Shown: positions 34,138-46,552 of the stretch, in pieces
How the letters are laid out: each line of letters begins with the position of its first letter
How positions within the stretch are numbered: position 1 is the stretch's first letter
From: Acinetobacter tibetensis
GTDB lineage: Bacteria; Pseudomonadota; Gammaproteobacteria; Pseudomonadales; Moraxellaceae
Direction of reading: 5' to 3'
Length of the DNA stretch: 64,000 nucleotides
Assembly (NCBI RefSeq): GCF_023824315.1
Contig: NZ_CP098732.1
Span: forward strand, 3,162,001 to 3,226,000
Position numbers and translations under genes: made by a program
The notes under the pieces: model-generated
Seen by the model: the letters and a program-made list of their open reading frames with translations, nothing else
Databases searched by the model: none
What the model was told of the DNA's origin: nothing

Positions 34138-34554
34138 ATGAATCGTTTAGTACAAGCTGTTGTTTTCTCTTTATCCACTGCGTTAGTGGCAGCTCCCGCT
34201 TTTGCTGCTCCACAAAATTCACAAGATCACAAACAACACGCAACTCAGAATCACAATAATGCAAATCATCAAAGCATGCATAACGACGCTTCAAGTCACC
34301 ATGCACAAAATCAACATAAACCCGCAAGCAATAATAAAGCTGGGAATAAGCAAATGACTCGCCCATCGGCGACATGGAAACCAGGTAATCCCGTTCCAAC
34401 GCAATACCGTGGTCAGAGTTACAAAGTTGACCACAGTAAATACAAAAAATTAAATAAGCCAGGCAAAAATGAACAGTGGATCAAAGTGAATGGCGATTAT
34501 GTTTTAACCAATGTGTTAAATCACAATATTATTAAAATCGTACCAGGAATGTAA
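34138..34554 (+). CDS. RcnB-family periplasmic protein
   Basis: Protein of 138 residues with a clear signal peptide (cut after APAFA). The mature part begins with a His/Asn-rich low-complexity stretch (HKQHATQNHNNANHQSMHND) and ends with an RcnB-type domain: VPTQYRGQSYKVDHSKYKKL, then QWIKVNGDYVLTNVLNHNII. RcnB in E. coli modulates nickel/cobalt export. Many relatives are uncharacterised and are also linked to envelope stress, so metal binding is an inference from the histidines. A good terminator follows. Confidence 0.8.
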   Translation: MNRLVQAVVFSLSTALVAAPAFAAPQNSQDHKQHATQNHNNANHQSMHNDASSHHAQNQHKPASNNKAGNKQMTRPSATWKPGNPVPTQYRGQSYKVDHSKYKKLNKPGKNEQWIKVNGDYVLTNVLNHNIIKIVPGM

Positions 34555-34570
34555 GATTTCCCAAAGATCA

Positions 34571-34596
34571 AAAGAGTGCGACCAGCACTCTTTTTT
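34571..34596 (+). terminator. terminator after RcnB-like gene
   Basis: Stem AAAGAGTGC / GCACTCTTT with a 5-base loop followed by TTTTTT on the plus strand. Confidence 0.88.
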
Positions 34597-34705
34597 ATAG
34601 CTCCCCCTTTTTGTTGTTGCTTTGCAGCCTGACTTTGGAAAGTGAAGTAGTCGTTTTATAATTTCTTTAAAGCGATACAATGTTAAATTGAGACCAGTCA
34701 AGATT

Positions 34706-35278
34706 ATGAAAAAACTTCTGCAAGGTGCCTTACTACCTTTTGGTATTTTTGTTGCTGCAATCAGCTTATTCGGTTGTAATCAGGCGACAGAACAGGATAC
34801 TCAAACAGCAAATTCCACTGACGTAGAAGAACACAGTCCTTCTCATAATAATCCTGAGACCGAATTAAAAAATGGCAACATGATTTATGTGGTCCGTGAT
34901 GTTGCCGACATGCAATTAAAAGCAGGTGACTACGTCCAACAACTGAAACAAACTCAAACTGACGTAGAGCAAGCTTTAACAGATAAAGACCAGCAAGCAC
35001 TACAAACATCAGTCAATGCTCTGCATCAGCAACTCACAGACTTCAACCGTGCGTTAAATAGCTTAGATTTAAAAAGTCAGGAAGTTGACTCTATTCGACA
35101 AAACATCATGTCTACCAACCAACAAGTCCTCGATTTACCTTATTTAAATGGCAAAGTTGACCTTCAATCAGTCGATTTACACAAAATTGAACAACAAATG
35201 ACTTCGGTGCAAACAGAAATGCTCAAATTGGCCAAGATGTTACTGTTACAGCCCGCATCAAGTGAAAAAGCATCATAA
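34706..35278 (+). CDS. hypothetical lipoprotein
   Basis: Protein of 190 residues starting at the ATG at 34706. The N-terminus (KKLLQGALLPFGIFVAAISL) is a lipoprotein signal with the lipobox LFGC, so the mature protein starts at the cysteine. The rest is acidic and strongly helical with heptad-like spacing (KAGDYVQQLKQTQTDVEQAL and TDFNRALNSLDLKSQEVDSI), suggesting a coiled-coil or helical bundle. The frame begins at a TTG at 34688 but the ATG gives the proper signal. I do not recognise the family. It follows the RcnB-like gene but is separated from it by a terminator. Confidence 0.7.
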   Translation: MKKLLQGALLPFGIFVAAISLFGCNQATEQDTQTANSTDVEEHSPSHNNPETELKNGNMIYVVRDVADMQLKAGDYVQQLKQTQTDVEQALTDKDQQALQTSVNALHQQLTDFNRALNSLDLKSQEVDSIRQNIMSTNQQVLDLPYLNGKVDLQSVDLHKIEQQMTSVQTEMLKLAKMLLLQPASSEKAS

Positions 35279-35332
35279 AAGCATTAGAGGATTCATCGGA
35301 TATTTTCAATGCGATGAATCCCCTATATCCAT

Positions 35333-36364
35333 TTAAAGATTAAAATCAATCACGATTCGCCCATCAATTTTGCCCTGCTCCATCCGCTCAAAAATATCAT
35401 TGATATTTTCTAAAGGCTCTACGTGAATATGGGCTTTTACTTTGCCACGTGCTGCAATATCTAAGGCTTCTTTCAGGTCTAAACGTGTCCCGACAATCGA
35501 GCCCCGAACAGTAATCCCATCCAAAACCATGTCAAAAATAGAGAGATCGAACTTCCCAGGTGGCAAGCCATTCAGCACCATTGTTCCACCGCGACGCACA
35601 ATTGAAACGGCCTGTTCAAACGCTTTGGGTGATACCGCAGTCACCAGTACCCCATGACAGCCCTCACCCGTCGCCTCCAACACTGCATCTTTAACATTAA
35701 CTTTCAGCGCATTCACGCCAACATCTGCACCTAGCTGTTTTGCCAACTCTAGCTTAGTATCATCGACATCAATCGCAACTACATTAAAGCCCATAATTTT
35801 GGCATACTGCACCGCGACATGCCCTAAGCCACCAATACCTGATATTGCCACCCAATCCCCTGTTTTGGCCTCCGTCATTTTAAGCCCTTTATAGACGGTT
35901 ACCCCCGCACATAAAATCGGTGCGATTGCGAACAAATCAACACCGTCTGGGATCACGCCAACATAGTTACCATCGGCCAAACAGTATTCTGCAAAACTGC
36001 CATTGACCGAATAACCTGAATTTTGTTGTTGTTTACATAAGGTTTCCCAACCGGCATAACAATGATCACAATGCCCACACGCCGAATAAAGCCAAGGAAT
36101 ACCCACCACATCACCTACTTTCAGATGACTAATACCTGCGCCTATCTCAATGACTTTACCCACCCCTTCATGACCAGGAATGAAGGGCAAATGTGGTTGA
36201 ATAGGCCAGTCCCCATGCATCGCATGTAAATCGGTATGACAAACACCCGTCGCAATCATTTTGACCAAAACTTTACCATCACTAATTTTTGGAATTTCAA
36301 CGTCTTGAATTTGTAAAGGTTGATTGAATGCAGTGACGACTGCGGCTTTCATTGTTGTTGCCAT
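35333..36364 (-). CDS. adhP: zinc-dependent alcohol dehydrogenase, AdhP type
   Basis: Protein of 343 residues of the medium-chain dehydrogenase family. [15 protein letters not shown] (catalytic zinc cysteine), [13 protein letters not shown], the structural-zinc cluster [17 protein letters not shown] and the [14 protein letters not shown] nucleotide loop are intact. This is the class of E. coli AdhP/Geobacillus ADH-T acting on ethanol and other primary alcohols with NAD+. The ATG at 36364 follows GGAG at good spacing. No operon partner is visible. Confidence 0.9.
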   Translation of the reverse strand: MATTMKAAVVTAFNQPLQIQDVEIPKISDGKVLVKMIATGVCHTDLHAMHGDWPIQPHLPFIPGHEGVGKVIEIGAGISHLKVGDVVGIPWLYSACGHCDHCYAGWETLCKQQQNSGYSVNGSFAEYCLADGNYVGVIPDGVDLFAIAPILCAGVTVYKGLKMTEAKTGDWVAISGIGGLGHVAVQYAKIMGFNVVAIDVDDTKLELAKQLGADVGVNALKVNVKDAVLEATGEGCHGVLVTAVSPKAFEQAVSIVRRGGTMVLNGLPPGKFDLSIFDMVLDGITVRGSIVGTRLDLKEALDIAARGKVKAHIHVEPLENINDIFERMEQGKIDGRIVIDFNL

Positions 36365-36567
36365 CTTTTACGCTCCATAACCCAAAGTGAGTCAGACTTT
36401 TATTAAGAACTGTGCTCAACCAATAACACAAACATAGGAGATTAAGGACAGGCCTTTTGTTGTTTTTTTGAACAATATTTCAAATATTCCTCTAAGCAAC
36501 ACAAAATGTGTATGGTAATAAAAAAGGCCACTACGTAGCCAATTTTCTATTTTTATTCAAAGAATGT

Positions 36568-36861
36568 TTAGCCTGTTCGCCATTTTTGAAAGGCGGTTTG
36601 CATCGCCTGTGTTTGCTCGGTTGAAACCTGATGTTGATGTAAATAGCTAAAGTCACCACGATATACCGCATCCACAAGCGTCTTGGCTAAAACCGCAATG
36701 CTCTCTCTGCCTTGCTGCTGATAAACATCAATCTGTTCAGCAGTGAGAAAGATGTCCCAACAAGAGACCACCGAACTCATGTCCACCGCGATTCCCAAAT
36801 AGTATTGATGATCATCTTGATAAAGTTCCCAAAAATGTGGTTCTTGTTCTATCAGTTGCAT
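36568..36861 (-). CDS. hypothetical protein downstream of atp operon
   Basis: Soluble protein of 97 residues, acidic at the N-terminus, rich in glutamine (HQHQVSTEQTQAMQTAFQKW near the end). No signal, membrane segment or motif is seen. The ATG at 36861 starts about 35 bases after the ATP synthase terminator, so it may be read through or have its own promoter. A gene of this kind after atpC is familiar from Acinetobacter, but its function is unknown. Confidence 0.65.
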   Translation of the reverse strand: MQLIEQEPHFWELYQDDHQYYLGIAVDMSSVVSCWDIFLTAEQIDVYQQQGRESIAVLAKTLVDAVYRGDFSYLHQHQVSTEQTQAMQTAFQKWRTG

Positions 36862-36895
36862 GTGTTTGTACTTAGCAAAATTATTTTATAGCATA

Positions 36896-36923
36896 AAAAA
36901 AGCCACCTTTCGGTGGCTTTTTC
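36896..36923 (-). terminator. ATP synthase operon terminator
   Basis: Stem AAAAAGCCACC / GGTGGCTTTTT with a TTTC loop, immediately after the atpC stop on the minus strand. Confidence 0.92.
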
Positions 36924-36939
36924 AATCTTAAACCGTCGC

Positions 36940-37359
36940 TTATTGAGCGCGGTTTTTGATTTTGCGGATGGTTTCCAACTGAGCAGCAGTTTCTGCAAGA
37001 GCAGCCAAAGCAGCAGCCGAGTCCAAGTCGCTCTTTTGATTTGCAAGCAATTGTTCAGCGTGTTTACGCGCTTCTAAAATTGCAGCTTCATCTAAGTTTT
37101 CTGCACGGACTGCAGTATCTGCAAGTACCGTAACAACATGCGGTTGAACTTCTAAAACACCACCAGATACATAGATTAACTCTTCTGTACCGTTTTCCAA
37201 CAGAACGCGAATCGCACCCGGTTGAAGTAAAGTTACTAGTGGCGCGTGACCAGGCATAATACCCAATTCACCACCAGCACCTTTAGCAATTAGCATCGTT
37301 ACAGTGCCAGAGTACAAAGACTCTTGAACACTTACAACATCACACTGCATAGTCGCCAT
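36940..37359 (-). CDS. atpC: ATP synthase epsilon subunit
   Basis: Protein of 139 residues, last gene of the operon. The beta-sandwich part has GELGIMPGHAPLVTLLQPGA and EELIYVSGGVLEVQPHVVTVLADTA; the C-terminal helical hairpin carries the alanine-rich DSAAALAALAETAAQLETIR. Epsilon is part of the rotor stalk of the F1 head and inhibits ATP hydrolysis. AGGAG lies 8 bases before the ATG. Confidence 0.95.
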   Translation of the reverse strand: MATMQCDVVSVQESLYSGTVTMLIAKGAGGELGIMPGHAPLVTLLQPGAIRVLLENGTEELIYVSGGVLEVQPHVVTVLADTAVRAENLDEAAILEARKHAEQLLANQKSDLDSAAALAALAETAAQLETIRKIKNRAQ

Positions 37360-37385
37360 GAGAATCTCCTAAATTAGGTAACTAA

Positions 37386-38795
<1,410 letters not shown>

Positions 38796-38806
38796 TCAAA
38801 ATAATG

Positions 38807-39676
38807 TTAAACGGCAGCGGCACCACCAACGATCTCAGAAATTTCCTGAGTAATCGCGGCTTGACGCAGCTTGTTATAAATAAGTTGTAGGCTCTTGATC
38901 AAATCACCTGCGTTGTCCGTTGCAGCTTTCATTGCAACCATACGAGCTGACTGCTCACACGCGATGTTTTCGATCACGCCTTGATATACCACAGACTCGA
39001 TATAACGAACCAATAAGCCATTTAAAAGCTGTTCAGCTTCAGGCTCATAGATATAATCCCAACCGTATTGACGGTTAAGGGTCTTGTTTTCTTCAGCAGT
39101 TGCTAAAGGAACAAGTTGTTCGATTTTTTGATTTTGAGTCATGGCATTGACAAAGCCGTTTGACACAAGATAAATACGATCTAACTCGCCTTTATCAAAC
39201 GCGTCTAACATCACCTGTACAGAACCAGATAACTGTTCAAGGCTTGGTGTATCACCGACATTTGTCGTAGCACCCAGCACTTTACCGCCGTAGTTTTTAA
39301 AAAACGAAACCGCTTTTTGACCAATTAAAGCAAATTGAACTTCAATTGACTGCTCTTGTTGCTGTTGTACGTGTTTAACCACTTTTTTGAACAAGTTAAT
39401 GTTCAAACCACCAGCAAGGCCACGATCTGAAGACACAATGATATAGCCAACGCGCTTTACAGGGCGTTCAACCATATAACGGTGTTTGTATTCAGGATTC
39501 GCTTGAACCAAGTGAGCAATTACACGGTGCATATTTTCGGCATACGGACGGCCTTGAGCCATGCGCTCTTGCGCACGACGCATCTTAGAAGCTGCTACCA
39601 TCTGCATCGCGCGAGTAATTTTCTGCGTGCTTTTGATACTAGCTACTTTGGCGCGAATTTCTTTTAAATTTGCCAT
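38807..39676 (-). CDS. atpG: ATP synthase gamma subunit
   Basis: Protein of 289 residues. The N-terminal helix ([20 protein letters not shown]) and C-terminal helix ([20 protein letters not shown]) form the coiled-coil shaft that turns inside the alpha/beta ring. [16 protein letters not shown] is the usual Rossmann-like core start. Its place between atpA and atpD is standard. Confidence 0.96.
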   Translation of the reverse strand: MANLKEIRAKVASIKSTQKITRAMQMVAASKMRRAQERMAQGRPYAENMHRVIAHLVQANPEYKHRYMVERPVKRVGYIIVSSDRGLAGGLNINLFKKVVKHVQQQQEQSIEVQFALIGQKAVSFFKNYGGKVLGATTNVGDTPSLEQLSGSVQVMLDAFDKGELDRIYLVSNGFVNAMTQNQKIEQLVPLATAEENKTLNRQYGWDYIYEPEAEQLLNGLLVRYIESVVYQGVIENIACEQSARMVAMKAATDNAGDLIKSLQLIYNKLRQAAITQEISEIVGGAAAV

Positions 39677-39764
39677 ACGCTTAACCTAGTATTCGAAGGC
39701 CCTTTCGAGCCCTCGAAGGTTGATCCGTGAACCAAACCAAAACTAAATCCAACTGAAGTTGAAA

Positions 39765-41309
39765 TTAGTAAGTTTGAGTCGCTTTAAAGCTTTCAATACC
39801 TGCTTTGATTGCAGCTTCGATGTCTTTGTTGTAATCACCAGTTTCATCGATGTTTTGCATTAACGCAGCATTTTCTGAACGGAAGTAAGAGATTAACGCA
39901 GCATCAAAGTCTACGATTTTCTTCACTTCAACGTCAGCCATGTAGCCTTCGTTAGATGCATAAATTGAAACAGCTTGGTCAGCAATTGAATATGGAGCAT
40001 ATTGTTTTTGCTTCATTAATTCAGTTACACGTTGACCATGTTCAAGTTGCTTACGCGTTGCTTCATCAAGGTCAGAAGCGAACTGAGCAAACGCTGCCAA
40101 TTCACGGTATTGCGCCAAAGCAGTACGGATACCACCAGACAATTTTTTGATGATCTTAGTCTGCGCTGAACCACCAACACGAGATACAGAGATACCCGCG
40201 TTCACAGCAGGACGAATACCTGCGTTGAATAATGATGTTTCAAGGAAGATCTGACCGTCAGTGATCGAAATTACGTTCGTTGGTACGAATGCAGATACGT
40301 CACCCGCTTGAGTTTCAATGATTGGTAATGCAGTTAATGAACCAGTTTGGCCTTTAACTTCACCATTCGTGAATTTCTCAACGTAGTCAGCAGAAACGCG
40401 CGAAGCACGCTCAAGAAGACGTGAGTGAAGATAGAATACGTCACCTGGATACGCTTCACGACCTGGTGGACGACGTAACAATAATGAAATTTGACGGTAA
40501 GCAACAGCTTGCTTAGACAAATCATCATAAATGATCAGTGCATCTTCACCGCGGTCACGGAAGTATTCACCCATTGTACAGCCAGAGTATGGAGCCAAGT
40601 ACAACATTGCTGCTGGATCGGCTGCAGCTGCTGCTACAACAGTGGTATACGCCATAGCGCCAGTTTCTTCTAGCTTGCGCACAACGTTAGCAATAGTCGA
40701 TTGTTTTTGACCAATAGCTACGTATACACACTTAATGCCAGAGTTTTTCTGAGCGATGATCGCATCGATCGCCATTGCTGTTTTACCAGTTTGACGGTCA
40801 CCAATGATCAACTCACGCTGACCACGGCCTACAGGGATCATTGTATCTACTGACTTATAACCAGTTTGTACAGGTTGATCCACTGATTGACGCCAAATTA
40901 CGCCTGGTGCTACTTTTTCAACAGCATCAGTTAATTTTGCATCAATAGGGCCTTTACCATCAATTGGGTTACCCAAAGCATCTACTACACGGCCTAAAAG
41001 TTCTGGACCAACCGGAACTTCTAATACACGACCTGTGCAACGTGCTTTTTGACCTTCTTGAAGGCTTAAGTAGTTACCTAAAACAACGACGCCCACTGAA
41101 TCCTGTTCTAGGTTCAGTGCCATACCGTATAAGCCGCCGTCGAATTCGATCATTTCACCGTACATTGCATCAGCAAGGCCGTGAATACGCACAATACCGT
41201 CGGAAACCATAACAATGGTTCCTTCGTTTTTAGCGGTCGCGCTGGTGTCCAGATCGCCGATACGCTGTTTAATGAGCGCACTGATCTCGGATGGATTCAG
41301 TTGTTGCAT
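39765..41309 (-). CDS. atpA: ATP synthase alpha subunit
   Basis: Protein of 514 residues, one more than E. coli. The P-loop [15 protein letters not shown] and the [20 protein letters not shown] approach to it are intact; near residue 365, [14 protein letters not shown] is the family signature. Alpha carries the non-catalytic nucleotide sites. The frame opens at TTG 41324, but that TTG overlaps the GAGG ribosome site of the ATG at 41309, which is the true start. Confidence 0.97.
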   Translation of the reverse strand: MQQLNPSEISALIKQRIGDLDTSATAKNEGTIVMVSDGIVRIHGLADAMYGEMIEFDGGLYGMALNLEQDSVGVVVLGNYLSLQEGQKARCTGRVLEVPVGPELLGRVVDALGNPIDGKGPIDAKLTDAVEKVAPGVIWRQSVDQPVQTGYKSVDTMIPVGRGQRELIIGDRQTGKTAMAIDAIIAQKNSGIKCVYVAIGQKQSTIANVVRKLEETGAMAYTTVVAAAAADPAAMLYLAPYSGCTMGEYFRDRGEDALIIYDDLSKQAVAYRQISLLLRRPPGREAYPGDVFYLHSRLLERASRVSADYVEKFTNGEVKGQTGSLTALPIIETQAGDVSAFVPTNVISITDGQIFLETSLFNAGIRPAVNAGISVSRVGGSAQTKIIKKLSGGIRTALAQYRELAAFAQFASDLDEATRKQLEHGQRVTELMKQKQYAPYSIADQAVSIYASNEGYMADVEVKKIVDFDAALISYFRSENAALMQNIDETGDYNKDIEAAIKAGIESFKATQTY

Positions 41310-41371
41310 TGCGCTATACCTCAATCTTTATTAAGTTCAGTCTTCTAATACGCAGCTTTTTTCAAGCCTTA

Positions 41372-41908
41372 TTACGCAAGAAGACGAGTCCGCATTTTTT
41401 CAAGCTTGTTAAGCGCAGAGTCATCTATCACTTGGTCGCCTGCACGAATAACAACACCAGCAATAAGCTCTGGTTTAACTTCTACAGTTACATTTACCGC
41501 AGCTTCGAATTTTTTCTCTAAAGCATGTGCAAGCAATTGTTCTTGTACAGAAGTCATAGGGAATGCAGATTCAATCACTACATCCACCGTATTGTTATTC
41601 TGTGATTTGAGCTGTTCATATTCCGCAGAAATTTCAGGAAGAAGTACCAAACGGTTATTTTCAGCAAGCAATGTCAAAAAGTTTGACACTGCTGCAGTTT
41701 GGTCTTCGCCTAATACTTTTGCAAAAAGACTTACCTGCTCAGCAGGAGTAAGCTCAGGGCGAGTTAAGAAAGCTGAAAATGCTTCGTCTTGCACCGCAGC
41801 ACTGAGCAAGTTTAATGCAGATGACCAAGAGTCAGTTGCATTTTGCTCAGAAGCGTAAGCAAATGCTGCCTTAGCGTATGGGCGTGCCAACGTCAAGAGT
41901 TCAGCCAT
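41372..41908 (-). CDS. atpH: ATP synthase delta subunit
   Basis: Protein of 178 residues forming the top of the peripheral stalk that ties F1 to subunit b. [19 protein letters not shown] at the start and [20 protein letters not shown] at the end are the conserved parts. It lies 12 bases after atpF with a GAGG ribosome site. Confidence 0.95.
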   Translation of the reverse strand: MAELLTLARPYAKAAFAYASEQNATDSWSSALNLLSAAVQDEAFSAFLTRPELTPAEQVSLFAKVLGEDQTAAVSNFLTLLAENNRLVLLPEISAEYEQLKSQNNNTVDVVIESAFPMTSVQEQLLAHALEKKFEAAVNVTVEVKPELIAGVVIRAGDQVIDDSALNKLEKMRTRLLA

Positions 41909-41920
41909 AATCCGCCTCTC

Positions 41921-42391
41921 TTAAAGTTTAGCAGCCAGCTGAGTCAGCATGGCATTGTGAGCTTCTGCATCAACTTGCTGGTTCAGGATTTTCTCCGCAC
42001 CAGTAACTGCCAAAGCAGCAACTTGTTGACGCAATTCTTCGCGAGCAGAATTGATTTCAGTATCAACAGCTTCTTTCGCTTGTTGACGAATACGCTCACC
42101 TTCAGCCGCAGCTTGAGTACGCGCTTCTTCTACCAATTGTGCACCACGACGGTTCGCTTGTTCGATCAATTGAGCCGCTTGCGCTTTCGCCGCGTCTAAT
42201 TCAGCTTTCACTTGAGCTTGCGCATCCGCAAGATCAGCTTTTGCTTTTTCAGCAGCGTTTAAGCCATCAGCAATTTTACGCTGACGCTCACTAATCGCAT
42301 TGATTAGTGGTGGCCATACGAATTTCATACAGAATGCGACAAACATCGCAAATGCAATCGCTTGACCAATCAATGTGAGGTTGATATTCAT
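41921..42391 (-). CDS. atpF: ATP synthase subunit b
   Basis: Protein of 156 residues, identical in length to E. coli b. One N-terminal membrane segment ([20 protein letters not shown]) is followed by a long charged helix rich in alanine ([20 protein letters not shown]) that dimerises into the peripheral stalk. The frame opens at a TTG at 42406 that overlaps the GAGG ribosome site; the ATG at 42391 is the start. Confidence 0.95.
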   Translation of the reverse strand: MNINLTLIGQAIAFAMFVAFCMKFVWPPLINAISERQRKIADGLNAAEKAKADLADAQAQVKAELDAAKAQAAQLIEQANRRGAQLVEEARTQAAAEGERIRQQAKEAVDTEINSAREELRQQVAALAVTGAEKILNQQVDAEAHNAMLTQLAAKL

Positions 42392-42431
42392 TTCGCTATT
42401 CCTCAATAGTTTAATTTAGGAATTAAGCTGA

Positions 42432-42686
<255 letters not shown>

Positions 42687-42762
42687 TCAGAGGTTAGGTT
42701 TATACCAAATTAAAGTAAAAAAATTTTAAGCCCAACCATCCGTTGATAGTTAGGCAGTACCA

Positions 42763-43641
<879 letters not shown>

Positions 43642-43740
43642 TCACACCTGGTCAATGTCAAATACAAATAGAGTAAGCGAATATCGCATGCTGCGTGATA
43701 TCTCGCTTATCTCCAAAAAAACTTTTCAATTTAGCTGCGC

Positions 43741-44139
43741 TTAAACTCGTTTTTGTAGACGTGACACCCAAAAAGGAGCGACCCACGACATGGTTTGAAC
43801 GAGGATAAAACCACAAAACAACGCCCCCGGAGATAACGGTTGGACATTGCTTAAAATTAAAATAAATCCGACGATCACAATCGTAAACTTGCCCATCATC
43901 CCCTGATACATATTTGCAAGTACCTGTTTGGATGCTCTCGCTCCTGCAGCTCGAAACGACTGCCATGAAAAATAACAACTTGCGAGCCAGCAAACACCCG
44001 CACCAAGTGCGGCACTTAAAGCTGCCGTTGCATCTTTCAAAACCCACGCCAACAAGGCTGACACAGGAATCATAAATGCTTGCAAGATGACTAATGCTTT
44101 CGCTAATCGTCGATCAATCAAGCGACTAGTTCGGCTCAT
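43741..44139 (-). CDS. atpI: ATP synthase subunit I
   Basis: Protein of 132 residues with four membrane segments, first gene of the operon. ALSAALGAGVCWLASCYFSW and ANMYQGMMGKFTIVIVGFIL match AtpI, which helps assemble the c-ring and may aid magnesium uptake. AtpI genes vary much in sequence; the position before atpB supports the call. Confidence 0.9.
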   Translation of the reverse strand: MSRTSRLIDRRLAKALVILQAFMIPVSALLAWVLKDATAALSAALGAGVCWLASCYFSWQSFRAAGARASKQVLANMYQGMMGKFTIVIVGFILILSNVQPLSPGALFCGFILVQTMSWVAPFWVSRLQKRV

Positions 44140-44203
44140 TATTTATTCACTCACAGCATAAATGCTTGACAAGTTTAACTGATGATCGTTTTTAATCGCA
44201 GGC

Positions 44204-44232
44204 ATTATAGAGTTACACCCCTGAACATGCAA
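44204..44232 (-). promoter_or_regulatory. atp operon promoter
   Basis: Minus strand: -35 TTGCAT, exact 17-base spacer, perfect -10 TATAAT, about 65 bases before the atpI ATG. Confidence 0.75.
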
Positions 44233-44309
44233 TCATTTCCCGACCTAAGTCGAGTTTTTTTCAATACGATAACGGTCTAGCTGTTGCTTAAATATTGATT
44301 ATTTTCACT

Positions 44310-45149
44310 TCATTGGCGTGCAGTTAATACACAATTTTTGACTTGTTGCGCCAAGTCTGACCATGCAGAAATGAAGTTATTTTCTGCTGTTAAACTTTCG
44401 TCAACCGCCTGAAACACAATAGGTTGAAGTTTTTGATACTGATTGGCACTGGCATGGGCTTCTGCCAGTAAGCACATTTTCTTTTGCCCACGATGATCGT
44501 TCAAATATTTGATTTGTGCCAAGGTTGGCGCAATATGTGGATCATCAGTCATTGATCCAGCAAGCTTCAAATGTAATGGATGTTCCAAATACTGATAAGC
44601 ATCGTGATACGCCCAATACGGCCGCGCTGCACCTTGGCTTTGGAATTTCTGTGCTGTGCTAAACATCTGCTTGGCAAATGCTTGTGCATTGTGCCAATAC
44701 TTATCGCGATATTGAGGTTGCTGCTGTGAACGCAAGGCTGCAATAAAGAATCCGATACGCACCGCATTGTTTGGATCTAACCACACATGGGTATCGACTG
44801 TATTGGCTAAAGGTGCACCTCGGGTACTGCGTTGTGGCAACGTTTTGACCAAGCCAGAAGACAAAATAGAAACCGCTTTAGGATTATTATGCAGCAATTT
44901 ATCTAGTGGTGCTTCATGGGCTTTACCGAGCCAAATCACCAATCCAGCGTCTTGTATTGCCTTGCGATGTGCGGGTGTTAAAGACACATCATGCCCAGTT
45001 TGGTTTTCCAAGAGTAAAACTGGTCGCTCCACCCCTTTTGTGACTTCTTGTGCAATCAAATATAACGGATGCGTTGAAACAACAAGACTTTGAGTCCACC
45101 CCACAGTACTTAGAATGGACAGTAAACAAAAAGCAAATAGACGAGACAT
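44310..45149 (-). CDS. znuA: zinc ABC transporter substrate-binding protein
   Basis: Protein of 279 residues with an N-terminal signal peptide. Metal ligands are seen in NQTGHDVSLTPAHRKAIQDA (first histidine), NTVDTHVWLDPNNAVRIGFF (second) and YWAYHDAYQYLEHPL (third); the family's charged histidine loop is nearly absent. ZnuA delivers periplasmic zinc to ZnuBC. It is transcribed away from zur-znuCB, and the 138-base gap between them carries a Zur palindrome, so all are under the same control. The small variant loop suggests less zinc buffering than in E. coli ZnuA. Confidence 0.88.
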   Translation of the reverse strand: MSRLFAFCLLSILSTVGWTQSLVVSTHPLYLIAQEVTKGVERPVLLLENQTGHDVSLTPAHRKAIQDAGLVIWLGKAHEAPLDKLLHNNPKAVSILSSGLVKTLPQRSTRGAPLANTVDTHVWLDPNNAVRIGFFIAALRSQQQPQYRDKYWHNAQAFAKQMFSTAQKFQSQGAARPYWAYHDAYQYLEHPLHLKLAGSMTDDPHIAPTLAQIKYLNDHRGQKKMCLLAEAHASANQYQKLQPIVFQAVDESLTAENNFISAWSDLAQQVKNCVLTARQ

Positions 45150-45176
45150 GATTACACAGCACTAAACTTTATCTAG

Positions 45177-45191
45177 TGTTATAATATAACA
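45177..45191. promoter_or_regulatory. Zur operator
   Basis: Perfect palindrome TGTTATAATATAACA in the gap between znuA and zur. It matches the core of the gammaproteobacterial Zur consensus (GTTATANTATAAC) and should be bound by zinc-loaded Zur to shut off both directions. Confidence 0.88.
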
Positions 45192-45287
45192 ACTCAACAA
45201 AAATACCTACGTCTAATCGTAACTTAAAGCCGTTCATGTTAAAATTTAATGTCAATTCTTTTATTTCAAGCCCGAACTGAGGTTGCT

Positions 45288-45785
45288 ATGAGCTTATGTT
45301 CGCATGAACACCACAATGCATTACATGGCGTACATGATCATCATAATGTCGCAACACGCCTTGCTGAAGCAGAAAGTCTCTGTGCAGCCACTGGAGCGCG
45401 CTTAACTCCACTTCGTAAAGAAGTGCTCGAACTGATTTTGACTGCACATGGTCCAATGGGAGCTTATGATTTACTCGCCAAGATTAAAAGTGAATCAGAT
45501 CGTCCTGCTGCACCACCGACCGTTTATCGCACGCTTGATTTCTTATTAGAAAAGGGACTCATTCATCGGCTGACTTCGATTAATGCCTATATTCCCTGCT
45601 GCCATCCCCGCGAAGGTCACCAAGCCGCATTTTTAATTTGCACAGAATGTCATATTGTGAAAGAAGCATCTTCCGAAGGTCTATTACAACAATTAGATGC
45701 GCTTGCCACTTCTGATCATTTCACTGCACAACACAGCATTATTGAGATTTCTGGAAAATGTCAGAATTGCAGCCAAGCGAATTAA
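45288..45785 (+). CDS. zur: zinc uptake regulator Zur (Fur family)
   Basis: Protein of 165 residues from the ATG at 45288, which has GAGGTTGCT before it; the frame opens earlier at 45249. It has a histidine-rich N-terminus (CSHEHHNALHGVHDHHNVAT), a winged-helix domain (LTPLRKEVLELILTAHGPMG, then PPTVYRTLDFLLEKGLIHRL) and zinc sites CTECHIVKEA and CQNC near the end. Zur represses zinc uptake genes when zinc is plentiful. It overlaps znuC by 28 bases, so regulator and transporter are translated together. Confidence 0.92.
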   Translation: MSLCSHEHHNALHGVHDHHNVATRLAEAESLCAATGARLTPLRKEVLELILTAHGPMGAYDLLAKIKSESDRPAAPPTVYRTLDFLLEKGLIHRLTSINAYIPCCHPREGHQAAFLICTECHIVKEASSEGLLQQLDALATSDHFTAQHSIIEISGKCQNCSQAN

Positions 45786-46549
45786 GCACTCCTGTACTAA
45801 TTGCTTTAGAGCAAATTAGCGTCCGTATCGACGACCGTGACATTCTGAAACAGATTGATTTTTCGATTCACGAACAAGAAATTGTTACCTTAATTGGCCC
45901 CAATGGTGCAGGGAAATCAACCCTGATCAAAGTGCTATTGGGCATTTTAAGACCCAATGCTGGACAAATACTATCGTCACGTAAACTTAAATTTTCTTAT
46001 GTACCACAGAAGTTTAACCCATCGCACAGCCTACCCTTACGTGTGAAGGACTTACTCGATTTAGAGTCCTGCCCTGCTGCAATTAAACAAGAAATTATTC
46101 AAGATACAGGCATTGCCAAACTGCAAGATTCTAAAGTGCAACAACTGTCTGGTGGCGAACGACAACGTGTGTTATTGGCACGGGCCTTACTGCGCCAGCC
46201 TGACCTTTTAGTCCTCGACGAGCCCATGCAAGGACTTGATATTCAGTCTGAAGCAGAACTGTATGATTACGTCCGCAGCCTGCCTGAAAAATATCGTTGT
46301 GCGGTATTGATGGTGTCGCATGATTTACAGTGGGTGATGCAAGGTACGCAGCGCGTGGTCTGCTTGAATAAACATATTTGCTGTAGCGGTTTACCTGAAA
46401 ATATTCAACAGCATCCAGAATACCAAGCCATTTTTGGCACCAACCGTGTGTTCTATCAACACCATCATGATCATTGTGCTCATGGCGATAGTGCCACAGC
46501 CTGCCAACATGATCCTCGCCCTCATATTCACCCTGAACCGGAAGCCTAA
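45758..46549 (+). CDS. znuC: zinc ABC transporter ATP-binding protein
   Basis: Protein of 263 residues with Walker A GPNGAGKSTLIK, the LSGGERQRVLLARALL signature, Walker B LLVLDEPMQGLD and the switch histidine in MVSHDLQWV. The C-terminus is a histidine-rich tail (YQHHHDHCAHGDSATACQHD, then HIHPEPEA) typical of ZnuC. The start overlaps the end of zur, and znuB follows 3 bases later, so zur, znuC and znuB form one operon. Confidence 0.93.
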   Translation: MSELQPSELSTPVLIALEQISVRIDDRDILKQIDFSIHEQEIVTLIGPNGAGKSTLIKVLLGILRPNAGQILSSRKLKFSYVPQKFNPSHSLPLRVKDLLDLESCPAAIKQEIIQDTGIAKLQDSKVQQLSGGERQRVLLARALLRQPDLLVLDEPMQGLDIQSEAELYDYVRSLPEKYRCAVLMVSHDLQWVMQGTQRVVCLNKHICCSGLPENIQQHPEYQAIFGTNRVFYQHHHDHCAHGDSATACQHDPRPHIHPEPEA

Positions 46550-46552
46550 TAG

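Noticed and set aside
41921..42406. Upstream TTG starts for atpF, atpA and several other genes
   Set aside because: In these cases the TTG lies within the GAGG ribosome site of the next ATG, which matches the family N-terminus.
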